Position numbers and translations under genes: made by a program. This document shows positions 33,683-43,140 of a stretch of 64,000 nucleotides of DNA, one piece after another. Each line of letters opens with the position of its first letter. Positions within the stretch are counted from its first letter, which is position 1. Source of the stretch: Primulina eburnea (lineage: Eukaryota > Streptophyta > Magnoliopsida > Lamiales > Gesneriaceae). The notes under the pieces were generated by a model that did not search any database, was not told where the DNA came from, and worked only from the letters and a program-made list of their open reading frames with translations. The DNA lies in the NCBI RefSeq assembly GCF_022965805.1, contig NC_133104.1:22839308-22903307 (forward strand), written 5' to 3'.

Positions 33683-33943
33683 ACCGCACCTGCACTGCAT
33701 TTCCTACCGCCCCCGCGGTGCATGGACAGAAAATGAGAGTTTTTATTCGAGGCCACACCGCACCCGCACTAGAAGACGGACCGCACCTGCGGTCGATGTC
33801 CAGTGGGGTAGGAAATTTTATTCGAAGCAAGACCACACCCGCGGTCAAGGAGGGACCGCACCCGCGGTCGTCGAATTTCAGAAAATGAAAGTGTTGCCGA
33901 AGCATGAGCGCACCCGCGCTCCTTGAGCTACCGCACCCGCGGT
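33683..33943 (+). promoter_or_regulatory. GC-palindrome array in E 5' LTR (8 units, strict 23/52 spacing)
   Basis: Units of ACCGCACCCGCGGT and variants start at 33683, 33706, 33757, 33780, 33832, 33855, 33907 and 33930. Steps alternate 23, 51, 23, 52, 23, 52 and 23, the most regular array in the window. Confidence 0.8.
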
Positions 33944-34887
33944 CATGCATGCCACTTGAAAAATGAGCCATGTGTTATTTGTCATGCAATTTAAACGTTG
34001 AATCTTCATTCAGATTGAGACCACTGAGAAAAAGGAGAACAAATCCAGAAAAGCTTCAAAGTTTTCCTCATAGCTTTGAAGTAAGATTTATCAAGATTTA
34101 GCCATCCGATTTGTATTCAGAGTTGAGATTCTTGCTCCTTGCATCAAGAGCTATCTAAGGATGTAAGTATTGTTCATTTCTAACCTGTTTTGAAGTTAAG
34201 ATGTTGAGAGAAATCAGACATGATTATTATTAGATGTTCTTGTAATGATTATGAGGTTATAATTGAAATCGGATCAAAGAACGGACATCATACGATATTG
34301 TTATTAATGTCCAGCATGTTTGAATGAAGTTTATGCAGATTTTCAGAGTTGGAAAGGGGTTGTGATATTGAGAATGAGTTGTGGATATTAGTTTATTGTT
34401 GTTTAAGTGACCGGTATCGAGAATTCATGCCGTTACGCCGTCAAAGTGTATTGAAATGGAATAATGGTTGTACAGGACTTGCTTTGGATTGTATTTTGAT
34501 AGATTATCTCTATACAATGTCATTTCAGATTTGGTTTGACAGATTCGATATCAAGAATACGAGGCTTCGACTTTTACGAACGACAAGAAAGGTATAATTC
34601 ATGTGATTGTGGGGAAGATACGACTCGAATCAGATTTGATTGGAGTTTCCCAACAAAATCACATACTAGATTTGTTATTGTATCTTTTGATATGATTTGG
34701 ATTTGTTTATAGATTTATATTCAAATCTCTTGATATGATCATGCTTTGTCTATAGATTTATATTCAAGCATTGAGATACGAGAGTCATTGACAGATTTGT
34801 CAAACTAGACGTTCGGTGTATCGACGCATAGGATCAGACTTCCTCCGTTCGTAGACATTCGATACAAACATTACCGAAGTCTAGGAG

Positions 34888-34941
34888 TAAGACGTACAGT
34901 TACCCCGATTGGGAGGGTAGGTAACAGACAATGACGTCTTA
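34888..34941 (+). other. Conserved stem-loop 2 in E 5' LTR
   Basis: TAAGACGT (34888-34895) pairs with ACGTCTTA (34934-34941). An inner GTTACC/GGTAAC pair lies inside the loop. Counterparts are in K (62834-62843 with 62881-62890), J (56218-56226 with 56262-56270) and L (24291-24297 with 24341-24347, where both arms changed together). Confidence 0.65.
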
Positions 34942-35141
34942 TTCACCCCGGGATCCCTAGAGTAGAGTCGAACTGAGTCTAGACATGATTTGAATTAGAC
35001 TGCATGTTTTTATAGCTTGGTTTCATAGACTATGGAACCCATGATTTGTGTTACATGCATGATATGGTGTTTTATGATTTTATTATGCATATGCATGTAT
35101 GCATGTTTTATACTGGGATTTGTTCTCACCGGAGTTTCCGG

Positions 35142-35175
35142 CTGTTGTTATGTCTGTATGTGTGCATAACAACAG
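35142..35175 (+). other. Conserved stem-loop 1 in E 5' LTR
   Basis: CTGTTGTTATG (35142-35152) pairs perfectly over 11 bp with CATAACAACAG (35165-35175) around a 12-base loop. B, D and K keep an 8-bp version, CTGTTGTC with GACAACAG. The 3' LTR copy is at 41875-41908. Confidence 0.7.
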
Positions 35176-35482
35176 GTGGGGCAGGATCTGGGTCACGACA
35201 GAGATGAGTTTGAGATAGCGTGGTGACTACGGGCGCAGAAGATGACTAGTGTCTTTTATTAGGCTTGGACTACTTGTATTTTGGTATTTTGTATTAAACA
35301 TTAGTTGGATTGATGTATTAGAACAATACATGTTTGCATGTTTGTAAAAATAAGTAAAGACCTTATGCTTATTTATATACTTTAGAATTAATGTTGAAAA
35401 GCGAAAAATTTGACCCACATTTTCTCACAGATCCATTTAATCCCAGACAGAATTGAGTTAGAGCCCGAGTCCCCACAACAGG

Positions 35483-35494
35483 TGGTATCATAGC
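35483..35494 (+). other. Primer-binding site of E (one mismatch)
   Basis: TGGTATCATAGC, after the spacer ACAGG, differs at one base from the tRNA-iMet complement TGGTATCAGAGC. The following leader to the gag ATG at 35737 (about 240 bp) shows no other feature. Confidence 0.88.
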
Positions 35495-35736
35495 CGTAGG
35501 TTCTGTAGACTGAGATAGAATAGAATGAGCGGGGTAGATCGAGTCATCTTCCTTGCTTTTGATGTGCTAGCATGATTTATTGCTTTCCTTATTTTATGTT
35601 TTATTGTATCTGAGTTGATTTAAAGCATATAATTGCCAAGACTGAATCAGAACCGATTCTGGATCAGATGTATATGATCAGAGGAGGGCTGAGACAGCTT
35701 ATATAGCCTGTGTACTAACCTGATTGATAACCAAAT

Positions 35737-36759
35737 ATGCCGCCTAGAAGGATACCGCAACCAGCTGCAGGACAAGTGCCACAACAGGGGAGTACGTCAG
35801 GTACTCAGATGGACGTAACTGCTACCCCGATGGAGACTTTGTTGAAGCGGTTCCAATCGTTTCGACCCCCAACTTTGAAAGGCACTGAGAATGCAGCGGA
35901 TTGCGAAAGCTGCCTGGATGATATAGAAATGTTATTTGAATCACTTGCCTATTCAGATGAACGTATAGTAAAGCTGATTGGGCATCAATTGCAAGAAGTG
36001 ACCAAGAGTTGGTGGCTAACGGCGAAACGAGCCCTAGAACATCGAGGTATTGATATTACTTGGAAAGTTTTTAAAGATGAATTTTATCAACGTTTCTTTC
36101 CAGTATCATACCGAAAAGACAAAGGGGCGGAGTTCGCCAACTTGGGACAGGGCCAGTGGAACATAGAGGAGTATGTTGCCAAATTCTCGTCCTTGCTTCG
36201 ATTTGCACCACATGTAGCAATGAATGATGAGGCAATTTCCGATCAGTTCATAAACGGTTTGAATCCGGATATCTTCACTTTTGTGAACACGGGGCAACCC
36301 AACACTTTTTCTGAGGCGCTAAACCGAGCAAAGGGAGAAGAGGCTGGCTTGATTAGGCAGCGAGGAGCTTCCTATAGTGTTCAGGGTCAGAGACCGACGC
36401 CACCGACCCCCGCACAGTTTCCACCACCTCCTACTCAATTTGATAGTGGAAGCAGTAGTGGCAAGTAAGAGTTTTTGAAAGCTAAGGGTAAGCAGTTTAA
36501 AAGAGCAGGGAGCAGTTCGTCGAGCTCCAGTGGGTGAAGACAGAGAGTTCCTGGCCAGAGTACCGATTATACAGGTGTCTATTGAAGTTCTTGTGGTGGT
36601 AGGCATGCCACTGAGCAGTGTCAGGGAGTGATGGGCAGATGTAATTATTGCAGATAGCCGGGACACTTCGCCAGAGTTTGTCCCCAAAAAGGTGCCCAGA
36701 GATTTAAGAGTGCAGGGTCATCAGCTTCAGTATCTCAGCCCGAGAGGCAAGCTTCGTGT
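35737..36759 (+). pseudogene. gag: Element E gag
   Basis: The ATG at 35737 gives MPPRRIPQPAAGQVPQQGST, then the capsid core MDVTATPMETLLKRFQSFRP, YRKDKGAEFANLGQGQWNIEEYVAKFSSLLRFAPH and DQFINGLNPDIFTFV. A TAA at 36466-36468 ends the open frame after 243 codons, just before the SSSSSSS tract. In the same frame the zinc knuckle follows, CNYCR-stop-PGHFARVC (about 36640-36685), with a TAG inside the knuckle. An additional stop lies in the STDYTGVY region. Length and order match J gag. Confidence 0.9.
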
Positions 36760-37262
36760 GTGCATTCCTTCCAGCCCACGCCTACACAGTCCCATCCTAG
36801 AGCCAGAGGTGGCCAGACAGTGAGCCAACCTCCCAGACAACAGGCTCAGGTGTTTGCATTGACAGAGGAGCAGGCACAGGATGCGCCAGACGACGTGATT
36901 GCAGGTAACTATTTTCTTTGCGGTTATCCTGCATATGTGTTGATAGATACAGGTGCATCTCATACATTTATATCAGAACGTTTTGAATTGACACATGCAT
37001 TGCTTGTTGAGTCCTTGTCCACTGTAGTGTCTATTTCTTCTCCGTTGGGAAGTGGTATTATATCTGTGACTTCAGTTAGACATTGTATACTACAGTTTGA
37101 GGGGCATGAAATTGATTTGGGCTGTGTTATACTTGGTTTATCTGATTTTGATTGCATTATCGGGATTGACATGTTGACTAAGTACAGAGCTACCGTGGAT
37201 TGTTTCCACAAGATTGTCAGATTCAGATCTGAAATGACAGAAGTGTGGAAATTCTACGGTTA
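36760..37262 (+). pseudogene. pol: Element E pol: aspartic protease
   Basis: It is in frame with gag. It reads HSFQPTPTQSHPRARGGQTV, then [15 protein letters not shown], the active site [17 protein letters not shown] (about 36935-36985) and the hydrophobic C-terminal block [26 protein letters not shown]. The frame ends at a TAG at 37261-37263. Compared with J, about 100 bp are missing at this point, removing the [17 protein letters not shown] linker, and RT resumes in another frame. The catalytic DTG is kept. Confidence 0.9.
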
Positions 37263-38640
37263 GGGTTCCAGATCTCGGCATTGGCAGTTTTGCCAGTAGT
37301 ACGAGAGTTTGCAGATATAATTCCTGACGAGATTCCAGGGTTACCTCCTGCCCGAGAGGTTGATTTCAGCATAGATCTTATTCCAGGTACTGTTCCTATT
37401 TCGAGAGCTCCGTATAGGATGGCGCCGATAGAGCTGAAAGAACTGAAAGCACAGTTAGAAGATCTTCTAAACAAGGGATATATCAGACCTAGTGTATCTC
37501 CTTGGGGTCCACCAGTGCTATTTGTGCGAAAGAAAGACGATTCTATGAGATTATGTATAGATTACAGGCAACTGAACAAGGCAACGATAAAGAATAAGTA
37601 TCCTTTGCCTCGTATCGACGACTTATTTGATCAGTTGCAGGGATCTTCCATCTATTCCAAGATTGATTTGCGATCGGGATATCATCAACTCATAGTTCGA
37701 GATGTTGATATACCGAAGACAGCATTCCGAACCAGGTATGGACATTATGAGTTTGTTGTCATGCCTTTCGGTTTAACGAATGCTCCAGCGGTGTTTATGA
37801 GTTTGATGAACCGATTCTTTCAGAGGTACTTGGATGAGTTTGTGATTGTTTTTATTGATGATATTTTGGTATATTCAAAGAATGTGAATAAGCATGCCAA
37901 TCATTTGAGAATTGTGTTGCAAACACTGAGAAATGAAAGATTATATGCTAAGCTGTCAAAATGTGAGTTTTGGCTGAGACAGGTTGTCTTCTTGGGTCAT
38001 ATCATATCTGGAGACGGTATTTCTGTGGATCCGAGTAAAGTTGAAGCTGTTATCAGTTGGCCAAGACCGACTTCTGTGCCAGAGATACGCTGTTTCATGG
38101 GTCTAGCAGGGTACTATAGAAGATTCATCAAAGATTTCTCCAGTATTGCGAAGCCGATTACCCAGTTGACACAGAAGAATGCGCCATTTGTGTGGTTTGA
38201 AGATTGTGAGTCTAGCTTCTTAGAATTGAAGAAGAGGCTGACCAGTGCACTTGTTTTGATGATTCCTTCAGGTACGGGTGAGTTCGTTGTATATTGTGAT
38301 GCATCTCACAGAGGGCTGGGGTGTGTTCTTAGGCAGCGGGGTCATGTGGTCGCATATGCCTCTAGACAGCTGAAGACTCACGAGACTCGATACCCAATTC
38401 ATGATCTTGAATTGGCGGCTATCGTATTTGCATTAAAGATTTGGCGTTAATATTCTCTATGGCGAGAAATTTGAGATCTACTCCGATCACAAGAGCCTAA
38501 AGTATCTGTTTTCTCAGTCAGAATTGAACATGAGACAACGCAGATGGCTCGATTTGTTGAAAGACTTTGATTGCGAAATCAAATACTATCCAGGGAAGTC
38601 AAATGCAGCAGCAGACGCCTTGAGTCGAAAGGTTTGTGCT
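37263..38640 (+). pseudogene. pol: Element E pol: reverse transcriptase and RNase H
   Basis: A long open segment (to 38450) runs from [18 protein letters not shown] through the RT fingers ([20 protein letters not shown]), [20 protein letters not shown], the palm catalytic motif [15 protein letters not shown], the connection [17 protein letters not shown] and the start of RNase H ([35 protein letters not shown]). A stop and a +1 shift at 38448 replace the HYLYGEKFE codons. The tail [20 protein letters not shown] follows from 38524. RT itself looks complete. Confidence 0.92.
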
Positions 38641-40159
38641 TTATCCTTGTCGACGATAGGGGTTTCGAATTTAGTTGAAAATTGCTGTTTGTCTGGATTA
38701 GCATTTGATACAGGTAGTAGACCATTGCTACTTGCTTCGATTCAGGTTGAGCCAGATCTGATTATGCGAATTAAAGAAGCACAAAGAACGGACCAGAATG
38801 TTCAGAGATCAATTCAGATGGTCAGATCAGGGCATGTGTCAGAATATCAGGTACGTGATCAGGTACTATACGTGAATAACCGTCTTGTAGTGCCAGATGT
38901 TTCAGAGTTGAAACAACAAATATTGTCAGAAGCGTACTGTAGTCGGTTTAGCATTCATCCTGGAGGCCGTAAAATGTACAACGATCTGAAGACACAATTC
39001 TGGTGGAAACAGATGAAGACAGATATTGCAGAATTTGTGTCTAAGTGCTTAAACTGCCAACAGGTGAAGGCTGAGAGAAAGAAGCCCGGAGGTTTACTTC
39101 AGAGTTTGTCTATTCCAGAATGAAAATGGGATCACATTTCCATGGATTTCGTGACGAAGTTACCTCGATCACCCCGGGGCTGTGATGCGATTTGGGTCAT
39201 CATTGATCGACTGAACAAATCAGCGTGTTTTATTCCATTCAGAATGACATATCGACACGATCAGATGGCTTGAGATATATGTCAGAGAGGTAGTCAGATT
39301 GCATGGTGTGCCGAAGTCTATCGTATCAAATCGAGATCCACGATTAACTTCACACTTTTGGCACAGTTTGCAGCAGGCCTTAGGAACGAAATTGCACCTA
39401 AGCACTGCTTATCATCCCCAGACAGACGGACAGTCAGAGCGGACTATCCAGACTTTAGAGGACATGTTGAGAGCTGTAGTACTAGATTTTGGTACTGGTT
39501 GGCAAGATTCACTGCCATTATGTGAATTCTCGTACAACAACAGCTATCAGACGAGTATCGAGATGGCACTGTTTGAAGATTTGTATGGCAAGAAGTGCAG
39601 ATCTCCGTTGTACTGGGATGATGTACTTGAGGTACTAGAACTTGGGCCTGATATGATACGTGAGATGATTGAGAAGGTGAAGATCATACAGAAAAGAATG
39701 AAGACGACACAGGATAGGCAAGCCAAATACGCCAATATCAGACGTAGACCATTGGTATTTGAACAAGGAGACAGAGTGTTTCTAAAGATTTCTCCTTTCA
39801 GAGGCGTTGTCAGATTTGGCAAACGCGGGAAGTTGTCTCCTAGATACATCGGTCCTTACGAAATTCTTGAGAAGATTGGCGATCGAGCATATCGACCTGC
39901 TCTTCCTCCTTCTTTATCCGGGATACATGACGTTTTTCATGTATCGATGCTGCGTAGATATATGCCTGATGCTTCTCATGTCATTCAACCTGACGAAGCT
40001 GAGATTGATCAGACCTTGAGCTATGTTGAGCAACCGATACAAATTCTTGATGGGAAAGAGAAACAACTCAGAACGAAGATCATTCCGCTTGTGAAGGTTC
40101 AGTGGAGTCGTCATGGCACTGGGGAAGCAACTTGGGAAAAAGAATCAGAGATGAGATAG
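38641..40159 (+). pseudogene. pol: Element E pol: integrase with chromodomain, catalytic Asp changed
   Basis: The zinc-binding N-terminus ([11 protein letters not shown] to [14 protein letters not shown]) has Tyr in place of the first zinc histidine region's usual HCSR. A TGA at 39121-39123 replaces the tryptophan of EWKWDHI, and a frameshift near 39268 precedes the second open part (39299-40159). There [10 protein letters not shown] has Asn (39329-39331) where the catalytic Asp should be. The glutamate in QSERTIQ is kept. The C-terminal [17 protein letters not shown] and the chromodomain ([20 protein letters not shown]) are intact. It is not a working integrase. Confidence 0.9.
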
Positions 40160-40240
40160 AAACATCCCGAGTTATTCATATGATGTGAGTAATTATTCAG
40201 TTTTGATTATATTGTTTATGTTCATGCTTTGATAGATTAC

Positions 40241-40282
40241 CTGCGAGTTCGGGGACGAACTCATGTCTAAGAGGGGGAGAAA
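40241..40282 (+). other. Element E 3' untranslated tail and polypurine tract
   Basis: GAGTTCGGGGACGAACTCATG, in which GAGTTCG and CGAACTC form a perfect small hairpin, is followed by the purine run AAGAGGGGGAGAAA just before the 3' LTR. The tract primes plus-strand synthesis. Confidence 0.88.
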
Positions 40283-42210
40283 TGTAATGCCCAGAACACT
40301 GATTGACATTTTTGAATTGATAGATATGTTATGGATAATGTATATAGAGATCAGATGTAAGAAATGAAGAAGTTTGGCATGAAACATAGAATTTTGAAGG
40401 AATGGCCGAAGCCATACCGCACCTGCACTGCATTTCCTACCGCCCCCGCGGTGCATGGATAGAAAATGAGAGTTTTTATTCGAGGCCACACCGCACCCAC
40501 GCTAGAAGACGGACCGCACCCGCGGTCGATGTCCAGTAGGGTAGGAAATTTTATTCGAAGCAAGACCGTACCCGCGGTCAAGGAGGGACTGCACCCGCGG
40601 TCATCGAATTTCAGAAAATGAAAGTGCTGTCGAAGCATGAGCGCACCCACGCTCCTTGAGCTACCGCACCCGCGATCATGCGTGCCACTTGAAAAATGAG
40701 CCATGTGTTATTTGCCATGCAATTTAAATGTTGAATCTTCATTCAGATTGAGACCACCGAGAAAAAGGAGAACAAATCCAGAAAAGCTTCAAAGTTTTCC
40801 TCATAGCTTTGAAGTAAGATTTATCAAGATTTAGCCATCCGATTTGTATTCCGAGTTGAGATTCTTGCTCCTTGCATCAAGAGCTATCTAAGGATGTAAG
40901 TATTGTTCATTTCTAACCTGTTTTGAAGTTAAGATGTTGAGAGAAATCAGACATGATTGTTATTAGATGTTCTTGTAATGATTATGAGGTTATAATTGAA
41001 ATCGGATCAAAGAACGGACATCATACGATATTGTTATTAATGTCCAGCATGTTTGAATGAAGTATATGCAGATTTTCAGAGTTGGAATGGGGTTGTGATA
41101 TTGAGAATGAGTTGTGGATATTAGTTGATTGTTGTTTGAGTGACCGGTATCAAGAATTCATGCCGTTACGCCGTCAAAGTGTATTGAAATTGAATTATGG
41201 GTGTACAGGACTTGCTTTGGATTGTATTTTGATATATTATCTCTATACAATGTCATTTCAGATTTGGTTTGACAGATTCGATATCAAGAATACGAGGCTT
41301 CGACTTTTACGAACGACAAGAAAGGTATAATTCATGTGATTGTGGGGAAGATACGACTCGAATCAGATTTGATTGGAGTTTCCCAACAAAATCACATACT
41401 AGATTTGTTATTGTATCTTTTGATATGATTTGGATTTGTTTATAGATTTATATTCAAATCTCTTGATATGATCATGCTTTGTCTATAGATTTATATTCAA
41501 GCATTGAGATACGAGAGTCATTGACAGATTTGTCAAACTAGACGTTCGGTGTATCGACGCATAGGATCAGACTTCCTCCGTTCGTAGACATTCGATACAA
41601 ACATTACCGAAGTCTAGGAGTAAGACGTACAGTTACCCCGATTGGGAGGGTAGGTAACAGACAATGACGTCTTATTCACCCCGGGATCCCTAGAGTAGAG
41701 TCGAACTGAGTCTAGACATGATTTGAATTAGACTGAATGTTTTTATAGCTTGGTTTCATAGACTATGGAACCCATGATTTGTGTTACATGCATGATATGG
41801 TGTTTTATGATTTTATTATGCATATGCATGTATGCATGTTTTATACTGGGATTTGTTCTCACCGGAGTTTCCGGCTGTTGTTATGTCTGTATGTGTGCAT
41901 AACAACAGGTGGGGCAGGATCTGGGTCACGACAGAGATGAGTTTGAGATAGCGTGGTGACTACGGGCGCAGAAGATGACTAGTGGCTTTTATTAGGCTTG
42001 GACTACTTGTATTTTGGTATTTTGTATTAAACATTAGTTGGATTGATGTATTAGAACAATACATGTTTGCATGTTTGTAAAAATAAGTAAAGACCTTATG
42101 CTTATTTATATACTTTAGAATTAATGTTGAAAAGCGAAAAATTTGACCCACATTTTCTCACAGATCCATTTAATCCCACACAGAATTGAGTTAGAGCCCG
42201 GGTCCCCACA
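40283..42210 (+). repeat. Element E 3' LTR (1,928 bp)
   Basis: It is the same length as the 5' LTR. It contains the GC array (40416-40676), stem-loop 2 (about 41621-41674) and stem-loop 1 (41875-41885 with 41898-41908). Differences from the 5' LTR are concentrated in the GC array. It is followed by ACAGG and then F RT codons. Confidence 0.95.
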
Positions 42211-42215
42211 ACAGG

Positions 42216-43140
42216 CATCCCATACCTAGACTAGATGATATGTTAGATGAATTGCATGGTGCTTGTATCTTTAGCAAAATTGACTTGAAGAGTGGGTATC
42301 ACCAAATTAGGATGAGGGAAGGTGATGAGTGGAAAACTACATTTAAAACCAAATATGGGTTGTATGAGTGGATGGTCATGCCTTTTGGCTTAACTAACGC
42401 TCCTAGCACCTTTATGAGGTTAATGAACCATGTCTTACGTGCGTACATAGGAAAATTTGTTGTGGTTTACTTTGATGATATTCTAGTGTATAGCAATTGC
42501 TTGGCTGAGCATGTTAATCACTTGAGATTTGTACTAATCAAATTAAGGGCTGAAAATTTGTATGCTAACCTAAAGAAATGTGAATTTTGTACAAGCAAAC
42601 TTGTCTTTCTTGGTTTTGTGGTAAGCTCACAGGGGATACAAGTTGATGAAAACAAGATAAGTGCTATTCGAGATAGGCCAACGCCTACTACTGTTGGTCA
42701 AGTTTGAAGTTTTCATGGACTTGCAAGCTTCTATAGGAGGTTTTTAAAGGATTTTAGCACATTGGCAGCACCAATGACAGCGGTGATTAAGAAGAACGTT
42801 CCATTCTATTGGGGCGAGAAGCAAGAGAAGTCCTTTAATATTATCAAGCAAAAATTAATTAATGCTCCTTTACTTGTTTTGCCTGATTTTTCTAACACTT
42901 TTTTTAATTGAATGTGATGCGTCATGTGTAGGTATTGGCGGAGTTTTGATGCAAGGAGGACGGCCAGTGGCGTACTTTAGCTAGAAGCTCAATGGGGCGT
43001 CCTTTAACTACCCCACGTATGATAAGGAGTTCTATGCACTTGTGAGGACTCTAGAGACGTGGCAGCAATACTTGAGGCCTAAGGAGTTTGTGATTCACAT
43101 GGATCATGAGTCTCTTAAGCACCTTAAGGGGCAGTAGAAG
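42216..43140 (+). pseudogene. pol: Element F pol: reverse transcriptase C-terminal part and RNase H
   Basis: This is the continuation of 33549. It reads [41 protein letters not shown], the catalytic palm motif [11 protein letters not shown], then [21 protein letters not shown] at 42705-42707 stops the frame, but the same frame reads on as [22 protein letters not shown]. RNase H then shows a shift at about 42900 (T-run before LIECDASC), a stop in place of the serine of YFSEKLNG (42981) and a stop in the KHLKGQ-KLN segment (43136). It is inactive through accumulated point changes. Confidence 0.9.

Larger units (their letters stand above)
33550..35477 (+). repeat. Element E 5' LTR (1,928 bp)
   Basis: It begins TGTAATGCCCAGAAC and ends GAGTCCCCACA. 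It contains the GC-palindrome array (33683-33943), a stem-loop at 34888-34941 and a stem-loop at 35142-35175. The sequence around the second stem (CACCGGAGTTTCCGG to AGGTGGGGCAGG) is the most conserved block among all LTRs of this superfamily in the window. The LTR carries no evident coding sequence. Confidence 0.95.
33550..42210 (+). mobile_element. Element E: complete Ty3/gypsy chromovirus nested in F
   Basis: E is 8,661 bp with LTRs of equal length (1,928 bp each). It has a primer site with one mismatch, gag, protease, RT/RNase H, integrase with chromodomain, a TTCGGGGACGAAC block and a polypurine tract AAGAGGGGGAGAA. Flanks are ATAGG (33545-33549) and ACAGG (42211-42215), a 5-bp duplication with one mismatch. 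By eye the two LTRs differ by roughly 1-2 percent, so it is a fairly recent insertion. Stops and frameshifts in gag and pol and a substituted integrase aspartate make it non-autonomous. Confidence 0.95.

Noticed and set aside
35478..35480. LTR end of E three bases further right (ACAACA)
   Set aside because: At 1908 and 46363 the related LTRs join foreign DNA at TGTGGGGAC, so the LTR ends CCCCACA. The ACA belongs to the ACAGG spacer before the primer site. At the right junction ACAGG is then the target duplication, though the match to the spacer leaves slight doubt.
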